DNA of 64,000 nt from Coffea arabica (Eukaryota; Streptophyta; Magnoliopsida; Gentianales; Rubiaceae). Under the pieces are notes generated by a model. It did no database searches, was not told the DNA's origin, and was given only the letters and a program-made list of their open reading frames with translations. Shown one piece after another: positions 25,626 through 35,228 of the stretch. The stretch lies in contig NC_092323.1 of assembly GCF_036785885.1 (NCBI RefSeq), positions 10,424,501 through 10,488,500 on the forward strand, given 5' to 3'. The position numbers and the translations under genes are program-made. Position 1 is the first letter of the stretch, and every line of letters begins with the position of its first letter.

Positions 25626-27712
25626 TCATACATAGCTGTCAATCAATGACTTCCTCATCTCATCAACAATGGCACTAGGTTGAGCTTCTCTTAACTTGAA
25701 AACGCTCTCTATAACAGACAATTCTGTTGCGGTAGTGTCAGATCCACAAAAGGCTGTCCAGTCATTAACTGTCAGGCCAGCAGCGATTACTTCACTACCA
25801 CGATTCACTGTCCCTGCCACCAGTGGAACCTGTAGGAGCGTAGAGAGTTCATCTAGGTCCTCTATGGACGTATGAGGATGCACCTGAGCAACAACAGATT
25901 CAGTGAGAAACAGACACGTGCTCTTAACTCTAACTTCATATTTCATTAGCACAAATCACAGAATTAAGGAGTTTTATATCCGTTCAAATGTTCACTAAGT
26001 ACAAGGTGCACTGCTTACCAGGCCACCCCTATTTGAAAATGCACAATAGCTGCCCACCAAAATATTTCCAGCAATTGTCTGTCTAAAAACTTCTACTCCA
26101 AGAACATCTGCAATCATCTCCTCAGTTTCCTATGAGAAGACACAGCACACCAAAATTACCAGCTTAATCAATGATTAAAATAAGCTCATTTTGATTTAGA
26201 CAGTATATCATGCTCTACCCTTCCTGAAAAAAGTTATAACCAGACAGAGAAAAGCTGAATAATTAGCATAAAATTAATAAGGTAGATTCCAAGTGAAATA
26301 TCAAATTGCCATTGAAGAAGCAAAATTTGAAACAAGTGCAGAAAGCATCCAGCTGAATATCACCACAACCTATTTGAGGCTTTTACCAAGAGGGAAATGC
26401 ATGCATACAACAAGAACTGCTGTCAGCATTGAGAAGCATGCATAGACTTCAGATTTGTCACATGACAGGCATAGGATGTACAGGCATATAGATAAACATA
26501 GGGAGGAAGAGTCTAGATGACACATGCAAGTGTTTCAATCAGGTCAATTGCATTCCCAGACAATATAAGAATTGGAAAAGCACTGCTTTATTAGGTATAG
26601 CAAAATTGCCACTAACTTTTTCACATAAGATATATGGTATCCAAATCATTAAGCATGTTATTATCAAGGGAAAGGACAATATTACCCTGTCGAGATCGGT
26701 GTGTGTAAGTGCAACATGATCGTTGCAGGCAATGCAGTTTCCCAATGCAGAAAGTCTCTCATCAATGCGCTGAACAACAACTGAATCTGGTAGACTATTC
26801 CTCAAATGCTGAAGTTCTTTATCACATATAATGTAAATCAAAGTCAGAACCTTGAAAGTCCATAACACATCCACAAGCAAAGGTAGATAATTCTCATATG
26901 CACCACAACTTTTTTACGAACAAATAGTGATCTTATGATGACATGTAATACGTCATCAATTAAATCCAACAAAAACATGGTCAACCAACCCAAGAAGAAG
27001 ACAAATGAAAAAGGAAAAGAACAAAGATTATACATTGCACAGTGTAGCTGAATATCAATACTTGAAAGGAAAATTATTTGCTTAAAAATTTTAAAGCTGT
27101 GAATCAAAAGATACACAATAACTGTACTAGCAACAAGTTCATGAAGTTGTTACCTTGATCGGTGGTAGTATGCGGTAAGAGAAGCCCATTCTTGTTTCCT
27201 AAATGAAAAAAGGGGGAAAGTTATCCTATCTAAACAGTCATTCCAATGGTACTCATGTCTCTACAAGCAAAATAACTCTAAGAGCCTTCTAAAGTCCTCA
27301 CCAGCACAAAGTCTTCCAATGATCCTAGTGCCACCAATCGCGGTCTTCACTACCGGAATTACATCAGCCAATTCTGCCTCAAACGTACTACAATACACAA
27401 TATATAGGTTACACACAAGAAAAAAGATTTGCTGAAGAAAAAGGGAAAATAAATTTTATCATGTTAGTAGAGTAGCTTGAAGCGAACCTGTAGAAGTTCT
27501 CAGAACCTCCAATGGCGACCAAGCAATAAGCATTGGTCAACTTAGAAAAAACTCCAACTTCGCATGAATTCTCAAATTGCAATCCTAAAATTAAAAGCAA
27601 CGATAATAATTATGATATTAAAGGAACAATTTTCACGCCATAAATCAGCTAAAATCAATTCTTTTTTTTAACTCAATGACTTATTTGAACTGGAATACTC
27701 ACTGGTAGCCAT
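25626..27712 (-). CDS. EIF6: Eukaryotic translation initiation factor 6, copy 1
   Basis: Anti-association factor that binds the 60S subunit, needed for 60S biogenesis and release. Exons on the minus strand: 27712-27703, 27584-27488, 27387-27302, 27198-27154, 26816-26686, 26129-26019 and 25883-25626. They add to 738 nt, i.e. 245 aa plus TGA, exactly the usual eIF6 length. Landmarks: [98 protein letters not shown] and [19 protein letters not shown]. The first coding exon holds only 10 nt. A leader intron is likely (donor AG/GTAATC near 27904). It keeps its own upstream region with a telo-box-like leader and site II motifs, so it is the better candidate for the expressed copy. Confidence 0.96.
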
Positions 27713-27980
27713 GATTCCAAGGATATCAAACAAATATAAACACCTACTCGATATTAGATCTGAAAAGGGAAAAAATCCAAGAAGAAAGGATTGAACATGG
27801 AAAGAAAGAATAAAAAGCAGGAACAAATAAGAATAATAATGAAATCAATTACGGAATTCTTACAATCAAGAAATCGAGGTTCTATTGAAAATTCGTAGAT
27901 TACCTAAAAGGGATTTGCTGGGAGAATGATTTGAACGTTCAGCAGACGCTAATCAACGAGAACAGAAACCCTGATTAGTG

Positions 27981-28003
27981 TTTTAGGGTTAGGGCTTATA
28001 ACC
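27981..28003 (-). promoter_or_regulatory. Telo-box-like and TATA-like leader of eIF6 copy 1
   Basis: On the minus strand: GGTTATAAGCCCTAACCCTAAAACAC. CCCTAACCCTAAAA is a telo-box-like motif typical of plant translation-machinery genes, and TATAAG just upstream may serve as the TATA box. Copy 2 has a perfect AAACCCTAA telo-box here but is interrupted by a transposon. Confidence 0.5.
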
Positions 28004-28194
28004 AAGTCAAAATAAAGAATCCAAACGGTGAGAGGCTGAGAGCTGTTTTGTTTTCCTGGCTTTCCCCCTCTCTTTTATTTATTATTTTTTTTTTGGCGAT
28101 AATTTGCGGAGGTTGTTTGGAGCCAGACGCTGAAAGGGCCTTATATGAAGGCCCCTTGTATGTCGCTGTTGAGGATTCAACTTCTCGACCAGTT

Positions 28195-28231
28195 TGGGCC
28201 AGATTTATTTATTCCCCTTTCGGCCCACGCG
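28195..28231 (-). promoter_or_regulatory. Site II-type motifs upstream of eIF6 copy 1
   Basis: TTTGGGCCAGATT and TTTCGGCCCACGCGG provide TGGGCC and, in opposite orientation, GGCCCA within about 35 bases. They lie about 200 bases upstream of the telo-box. Site II plus telo-box is a known combination in plant genes for ribosomal and translation proteins. The same block is repeated at 45.6 and 46.9 kb. Confidence 0.45.
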
Positions 28232-28717
28232 GAAACTTCACCCTTGTATCCCAAGAAAAAAAAAAAATTTCTCATCTTTGAAATCAACATTGACAGTCAA
28301 CATATTAGACATCTCACGTCATTTCTTGTGAAGAACGTTGAAAGCTTGATGATCAAGAAAAGTTGGATGTGAGCAGGCACATATTTGTAGTATTGGTTTG
28401 TTGCATATAATTTCACATGGGTTTTGAAATCTACCCTGATGGAGTTATTTTCTAACTACTTTGTTTTTGTACTTTGTATTTAAAGAATCATACAAATACA
28501 GCCAAAAAATAGATTGTCCATTAGCATAATTCAAAACTCATTTTGTATAATTTATGCCTTCAGCTTCTTCAAAATCATGCTAATTGCCAGTCATTCTTTG
28601 CGACAAATTCAGAACATGTAATTAGGTAAACTCAGCGTATTTAACCAAATGCTATCTCTTCCTTTAAAATTGTCTTACCAAATATGCCAGGTTAAGTCTG
28701 AGTCTCAAAAGATTCAG

Positions 28718-29120
28718 GCACTATTTGGATTGAGGGAATGGGAGAGGAATCGAAGAAATTTGGTTTTTGTTGTTTGGATTGACTTTTAAGTAGGGAAAGG
28801 GTCTAATAATTTTGTCGAAATATGGTTTTCACTCAAAAATGGGCGGAAACGAGGGAAATGAAAATAAATTAATTTCAATAATTTTAAATTTTTTTAAAAA
28901 AGATCAATTTTGTCTATATTTTCTGGTAATTAAATACTTGGTCTTTTACTTTCCTTTCTCTTCCTCTTCAATCCAAACAAAAAATTAGTATTTTCTTTCA
29001 TTTCCTTCCATACTTAATCCAAACAAAATAGATGGACATCACTTTTCTCTACTCTCCTTTCTTTTCTTTTCCATTAGTATCCTTTTCTTTCCCTTCCTTT
29101 CCGTCAATCCAAACGGTGCC
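28718..29120. mobile_element. Tourist-like MITE (PIF/Harbinger type)
   Basis: Ends GGCACTATTTGGATTGA and, reverse-complemented from the right, GGCACCGTTTGGATTGACGG. It is flanked by TCA on the left and TTA on the right; the homologous copy at 47406 has TTA on its left, so the original target duplication was TTA. 403 bp, non-coding. In the second copy the right end is deleted. Confidence 0.75.
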
Positions 29121-29552
29121 TTAGAAATTATGGGATTAATCGAATTCAGCCTTGGGCATGCAAGCAAAAAATACATCTCCGAGTTGTATTCATGTAGCCA
29201 AGTATACAACCTTTGGCCTTCGATTGACCAATCCAAGTCCAGCCTTTTATCCTTGAAGACCAAAAACAAATAGGAAAAATTTTTAAAGGAATAGGAAATC
29301 CTCCGTGCTCCAGTGCAATATTCTTATGAGAATTGAAAATGAGAGAGAGCTTGTATTCTATATGCGCATTATGTCGACATGATCATGAATGTTATTGTTG
29401 CAGTATCGTTGCTCAGCATCCTGAGAATGATGAAAATCTCACAAAACCCAATATTTACAACAAAAGAATAGCCACAGAACTTTTTTTTAAAAAAAAAATT
29501 TAAACAAAAACAATGAAAACATAGAACAGGCCAGACTGATGATCGATCAAAA

Positions 29553-29858
29553 TCACCCATTACTACATAAAATTCGAGAATTTAAAATCGTTCTGATGCC
29601 CGTATCTGCAAGTGAAAGATTGGCTTCGAAAGTATTCCACCTCCTCTTGTTGCCACTTTCCATCATCAAAGTTCTTAGAGCAGCTAAAGCTATCATATAT
29701 AATTCAACAGCTCGTGTCTTTCGCTTTCCTTTGCACACGATGACTTCTTTAGAACTACCTACTCCTTCAGCTGTGGTGGCCTGGATTAGCCTCTCCAATA
29801 GATGTTTTATTGTACTCAGCCTTCCATTGGCTCCAAAGAAGTTACTGCCATGAACCAT
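29553..29858 (-). CDS. Short uncharacterised open frame, duplicated in the array
   Basis: Open frame of about 100 codons containing ANGRLSTIKHLLERLIQATT and ALAALRTLMMESGNKRRW. I do not recognise the family. The same sequence occurs at 47.9-48.0 and 52.3-52.46 kb, where two transposons cut it. It could be a relic exon of a larger gene or chance; no partner exons were found. Confidence 0.25.
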   Translation of the reverse strand: MVHGSNFFGANGRLSTIKHLLERLIQATTAEGVGSSKEVIVCKGKRKTRAVELYMIALAALRTLMMESGNKRRWNTFEANLSLADTGIRTILNSRILCSNG

Positions 29859-30369
29859 CTTTCTGGTTCATGCTAACTTGTTCAAGTGATTTCTTTTCCA
29901 TCGCAAACAGAATTGTTTCACCAAAAGTTACTTATACCATGGTCCTGGAGGCAGTGAAATAAAAGAAGATTCCACATGTTTTTCCCTTATCACAATGCAT
30001 TAGTGATTAGCCACCCACCCAGGACTATTCATCTCCCTAACCTGGAGTAAATAGCTTTTTGTAAAAAAGATGAACCCTAGAAATCTTCACCAACCACTAC
30101 TTTCCATAATGCCAAATCCATATCTCCATCCCAACCATTTTATATTTCATCTGCATTACTATTAACATCAAGGGGTTCATTCATACAACAGTTCCCAGAG
30201 TTAAGACTTAGGAATTGAGACAAATTTAGTACAGCACAAAATCACAAATTCACCTCTAGATATTCATAGCATCTAGCTTCATTTTAAAGCAACAACTCGG
30301 CAGAATGCACAGAAATAAGCTTAAAATGCGAGCAAAAAAGTTAAGGTGGTGCTTATGTTATAAGAAAGG

Positions 30370-30560
30370 TACATGCCAAAAGCTACAGTGGCGGCGGAGA
30401 CGGAGTCGCGTAATAGGCGGATGGGGACGGTGGTGGAGAGCTTGAATGCGCTCGCGGGATCATCTGAGCTCATAATCAAAGCCGCACCGGCTCCGCCTCC
30501 CGCGGCTGTGGCCGCCATCAACAGTTTCGCTCTGGTGCGCCACACCGATCTCACCGCCAT
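30370..30560 (-). pseudogene. Orphan first exon of an ABC1/ADCK1-like kinase gene
   Basis: From the ATG at 30560 the frame reads MAVRSVWRTRAKLLMAATAA, followed by a hydrophobic Gly/Ala stretch, SSDDPASAFKLSTTVPIRLL and RDSVSAATVAFG. This matches, as I recall it, the N-terminus of plant ABC1-family proteins related to human ADCK1 (Arabidopsis ATH9 type), where this exon is followed by DYEYSLWGL. After GTAGCTTTTG the sequence is GCATGTACC, a possible GC donor. No later exon was found in the next several hundred bases. The exon is GC-rich and CpG-rich unlike its surroundings. Best read as a fragment left or moved by the duplications. Confidence 0.5.
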
Positions 30561-30689
30561 TTATTGGCCTTCCTTTTTAATTTTTTTCCCCTTGTCCCCG
30601 CCTTTTGATTGGCTTCGGGTTTTTATTTAGAACTCCAAGAAAACGGGGTGGACAGAGGCGAAACTTCCTCTATTATCCACATATCTTCT

Positions 30690-33600
30690 GACAGCAGCTG
30701 AAGCGGATATGAAGACTGTTGACACGCTCTGGGTTTTAGTTTCGGGTGGCTGACTCGTTTGTAACTTGCATTTCATTGTTTTCATATTTAAATATGCAGT
30801 TTTACCTTGTTCCACACCTAAATCTGGAGATAGATATCAACTGTTACGATTGATCAATCTCCAGCTTTTTTATGAGTTCTTCTATCACTCTATTGTTTCA
30901 TGATTTTCCTCGCGCATGCACTGTTGTGTATGCACCTATTAGGCTATTACCTTGCATGGTTAGTGCTGTAGAACAGAACAGAATGGCTATGTAGGTCATA
31001 GAAGGTACCACACACCATTATTGTTTGTGGAGGATTATCGTGCACATGAATTACAGGATAGAAATATGGGTTATCTGCACATGAATTGCAGGCAGGACTG
31101 AAATAGGAAAGAACACAGCCTTCGCCAGGTTACTTCACAGACCTCTGCATTTGATAAAGAGAGAATATGGGACATTTGTAGATCTTGAAATCCCCAAGCC
31201 TTGTGTGGACGTGTTTAAGTTATAATGCCTTTGTCCCGAATGAGCCACAAGCGGACATCGTGTTATAGAATGACTTGTGTCGAAGAACTGCAAATTTTCA
31301 AGCATTAACCAAAATTTTTTTTTTCTTTTCAACTCCTCCCACTCATTGATCCAGCTAAGAATCCAATCATGGATAAGTCGATCCAAAGCTCTCTCCCGTG
31401 TTCCCTTCTCTTTTTTTTTTCCCTTTTTTCTAATCCATTTTAAGTTTGTCAAAATTAGACTGCTATGCTTTGTTAAGAACATCAACCACCAGCAGCAGAT
31501 CATTCCTTCCTAGCGCCATTTCCAGAAACATAGAAAAGGAACACCCACTGGTTGGACTTATATTGCATTAGGGAGCAATCAGCCACAGGTAATTCAATTA
31601 ACCAAGAGAAGCAACTTTCCCTGTAGATGGCAAAAGCTCATACTTAAGTAGAAGCGGAAGCCCGAGAAGGCCCAAGGCAGACAACATGTCAGTCAACAAT
31701 TAAACGTACAAACCCAGAATGCTTAAACAATAAAGAAAACACACACACACACAAACATGATGATTCACCAAGAGGAACAGAGTGGCCATCACTCAGGACA
31801 AGTAAACAATTTCAAAATACAGAATTCCTTTTGCTTAAAATTGTAGTTGACTCACGAATACAGTAATTTACCAGGGGAGACAGCATAATCATTAAAAAAA
31901 AAAAAGGAAAAAGAAGAGAGAAAGAAAAAACATACAATGTAAGTAAGAACAGGAGCTATAATTCCTGTATAAGAGACACTCATTGATACACTCAACTTGG
32001 GCATGCAGCTCATACATAGCTGTCAATCAATGACTTCCTCATCTCATCAACAATGGCACTAGGTTGAGCTTCTCTTAACTTGAAAACGCTCTCTATAACA
32101 GACAATTCTGTTGCGGTAGTGTCAGATCCACAAAAGGCTGTCCAGTCATTAACTGTCAGGCAAGCAGCGATTACTTCACTACCACGATTCGCTGTCCCTG
32201 CCACCAGTGGAACCTGTAGGAGCGTAGAGAGTTCATCTAGGTCCTCTATGGACGTATGAGGATGCACCTGAGCAACAACAGATTTCAGTGAGAAACAGAC
32301 ACGTGCTCTTAACTCTAACTTCATATTTCATTAGCATAAATCACAGAATGGAGGAGTTTTATATTCGTTCTAATGTTCACTAAGTTCAAGGTGCACTGCT
32401 TACCAGGCCACCCCTATTTGAAAATGCACAGTAGCTGCCCACCAAAATATTTCCAGCAATTGTCTGTCTAAAAACTTCTACTCCGAGAACATCTGCAATC
32501 ATCTCCTCAGTTTCCTATGAGAAGACACAGCACACCAAAATTACCAGCTTAATCAATGATTAAAATAAGCTCATTTTGATTTATAATGATTAAAATAAGC
32601 TCATTTTGATTTATACGGTATATCATGCCTTACCCTTCCTGAAAAAAGTTATAACCAGACAAAGAAAAGCTGAATAATTAGCATAACATTAATAAGGTAG
32701 CTTCCAAGTGAAATATCAAATTGCCATTGAAGAAGCAAAATTTGAAACAAGTGCAGAAAGAATCCAGTTGAATATCACCGCAACCTATTTGAGGCTTTTA
32801 CCAAGAGGGAAATGCATGCATATGACAAGAACTGCAGTCAGCATTGAGAAGCTTCCATAGACTTCAGATTTGTCACATGACAGGCACAGGATGTGCACGG
32901 ATATAGATAGACATAGGGAGGAAGAGTCTAGATGACACATGCAAGCGTTTCAATCAGGTCAATTGCATTCCCAGACGGTATAAGAATAGGAAAAGCACTG
33001 CTTTATTAGGTAGAGCAAAATTGCCACTAACTTTTTCACGTAAAATATATGGTATCCATATCATTAAGCATGTTATTATCAAGGGAAAGGACAATCTTAC
33101 CCTGTCGAGATCGGTGTGTGTAAGTGCAACATGATCATTGCAGGCAATGCAGTTTCCCAATGCAGAAAGTCTCTCCTCAATGCGCTGAACAACAACGGAA
33201 TCTGGTAGACTATTCCTCAAATGCTGAAGTTCTTTATCACACATAATGTAAATCAAAGTCAGAACCTTGAAAGTCCATAACACATCCACAAGCAAAGGTA
33301 GATAATTCTCATACGCACCACAACTCTTTTACGAACAAATAGTGATCTTATGATGACATCTAATACATCATCAATTAAATCCAACAAAAACATGGTCAAC
33401 CAACCCAAGAAGAAGACAAATGAAAAAGGAAAAGAACAAAGATTATACATTGCACTGTGTAGCTGAATCTCAATACTTGAAAGGAAAATTTCTTGCTTAA
33501 AATTTTAAAGTTAAGAATCAAAAGATACACAATAACTGTACTAGCAACAATTTCATAAAGTTGTTACCTTGATCGGTGGTAGTATGCGGTAAGAGAAGCC

Positions 33601-34407
33601 CATTCTTGTTTCCTAAATGAAAAAAGGGGGAAAGAAAAGGTTAGGTTATCCTACCTAAACAGTCATTCCAATGGTACTCGTGTCTCTACAAGCAAAATAA
33701 CTCTAAGAGCCTTCTAAAGTTCTCACCAGCACAAAGTCTTCCAATGATCCTAGTGCCACCAATTGCGGTCTTCACTACCGGAATTACATCAGCCAATTCT
33801 GCCTCAAACGTACTACAATACACAGTATAAAGGTTACACACAAGAAAAAAGATTTGCTGAAGAAAAAGGGAAGATAAATTTTATCATGTTAGTAGCTTGA
33901 AGCGAACCTGTAGAAGTTCTCAGAACCTCCAATGGCGACCAAGCAATAAGCATTGGTCAGCTTAGAAAAAACTCCAACTTCACATGAATTCTCAAATTGC
34001 AATCCTAAAATTAAAAGCAACGATAATAATTATGATAATAAAGGAACAATTTTCACGCCATAAATCAGCTAAAATCAATTCTTTTTTTTAACTCAATGAC
34101 TTATTTGAACTGGAATACTCACTGGTAGCCATGATTCCAAGGATATCAAACAAATATAAACACCTACTCGATATTAGATCTGAAAAGGGAAAAAATCCAA
34201 GAAGAAAGGATTGAACATGGAAAGAAAGAATAAAAAGCAGGAACAAATAAGAATAATAATGAAATCAATTACGGAATTCTTACAATCAAGAAATCGAGGT
34301 TCTATTGAAAATTCGTAGATTACCTAAAAGGGATTTGCTGGGAGAACGATTTGAACGTTGAGCAGAGCTAATCAACGAGAACAGAACCCTGATTAGGGTT
34401 TTAGGGT
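30690..34407. repeat. eIF6 segmental duplication, unit 2
   Basis: Second copy of 24362-28003 in direct orientation. All seven coding exons and introns are conserved. It differs by small indels, including a short internal repeat of TAATGATTAAAATAAGCTCA near 32555-32615. Its right edge is the insertion site of the large transposon at 34416. Confidence 0.93.
32010..34132 (-). CDS. EIF6: Eukaryotic translation initiation factor 6, copy 2
   Basis: Exons on the minus strand: 34132-34123, 34004-33908, 33812-33727, 33612-33568, 33231-33101, 32514-32404 and 32267-32010. The lengths (10, 97, 86, 45, 131, 111, 258) are identical to copy 1, giving 245 aa. No stops or frameshifts and all splice sites kept. 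Replacements seen against copy 1 are conservative or few: RIDERL to RIEERL, AGTVNRG to AGTANRG and AAGLTVN to AACLTVN. The last puts Cys in place of a conserved Gly. The leader is cut about 280 bases upstream of the ATG by transposon insertions that push the TATA-like and site II sequences about 11 kb away. It may be transcribed from a different promoter or not at all. Confidence 0.93.
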
Positions 34408-34415
34408 TAGGGTTT
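34381..34415 (-). promoter_or_regulatory. Telo-box in the eIF6 copy 2 leader, at the transposon insertion point
   Basis: On the minus strand the sequence contains AACCCTAAACCCTAACCCTA and AAACCCTAATCAGGG, i.e. perfect AAACCCTAA telo-boxes. The adjoining TAGGGTTT (34408-34415) is repeated at 42227-42234 as the target duplication of the inserted element. Confidence 0.6.
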
Positions 34416-35228
34416 AGGGTTAATTTCACATACCTCCCCTGAAATTTTTAATAATTACAAAAAGCTCCCCTCAAGTTTTAAAAATTACACTTATCTCCCC
34501 TATTTTTACTATTTAAATAACATTTTAGACCCAAAAGGCTTTAGCTCTGTTTAGATCCCCTATTTTTGGAAGTGTTTTTTCAAATAATTTACTGTAGCAG
34601 TTTTTGAAATACAGTTGATGTCGTTTGGATATGCTGTTTTTCAAAAACTAGTTTTTGAAAAACTTTTGCGTTTGGATTGATCTATATTTGAAAAACAACT
34701 AAAGTGCAATGGATTAAAAACATTCGCTGGTAAGCTACTTCCTCCCCTCTAATCATGGAAATGCCTTAAAACTGGGCAAATTTCATTTCAGGTGATTACA
34801 ATCCGAGGCTTTAATGACCTACCATGCAATTCATTATACCCATGTTTGGCCTTTTCATGGTGACTATTGAGTAAAAGTTTGGTGATTGATAAGTTTTGTA
34901 GACAATCATTCAAAAAAATGGAAGTCCCCTGTAACGAGTTGTAATATCTGTCATAAAAGCGAATTTTAAGGGACTAGTATTACTATTAAGGGTGGAGGAG
35001 ATATGAAAAGTTTGTAATCGAGTACAATTCATTACTAATTGATACCTTACACAATAAATTTGCATGAATAACTCAAAAGAAATATAATCCATGAGCCTAC
35101 TTAGCATGTTATTGTCTAGGTAGCTGACAATCTGGACCTAGGCCAGGGGCCAATTGCTAGTTTTGTCCAGTGACATACATGTGAGCTGCTATTGCCCGTC
35201 AATCTTCATTCCAGTTATCTATGCCCTG

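Larger units (their letters stand above)
24362..28003. repeat. eIF6 segmental duplication, unit 1
   Basis: Direct repeat of 30690-34407. It begins at GACAACAGCTGAAGCGGATA (24363; copy 2 has GACAGCAGCTGAAGCGGATA) and runs through the whole eIF6 gene to the TTAGGGTTAGGG leader. Similarity is very high in introns and flanks. The offset drifts from 6327 to 6420 bases through small indels, for example a 70-80-base A/G-rich stretch present only in copy 2 near 31880-31955. Confidence 0.93.
28004..29870. repeat. Upstream flank of eIF6, copy A (uninterrupted reference copy)
   Basis: Begins AGTCAAAATAAAGAATCCAA and continues to about GAACCATCTTTCTGGTTCAT. It recurs partly at 45423-45710 and almost fully, but broken by two insertions, at 46685-52470. 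Being uninterrupted, it is the reference that shows exactly where the later insertions occurred. Confidence 0.88.

Noticed and set aside
34381-34420. Interstitial telomere-like repeats (TTTAGGG)n
   Set aside because: Only a few units, in the leader of a translation-factor gene where telo-boxes are normal; the paralogous copy has a weaker version. Not a telomere relic.
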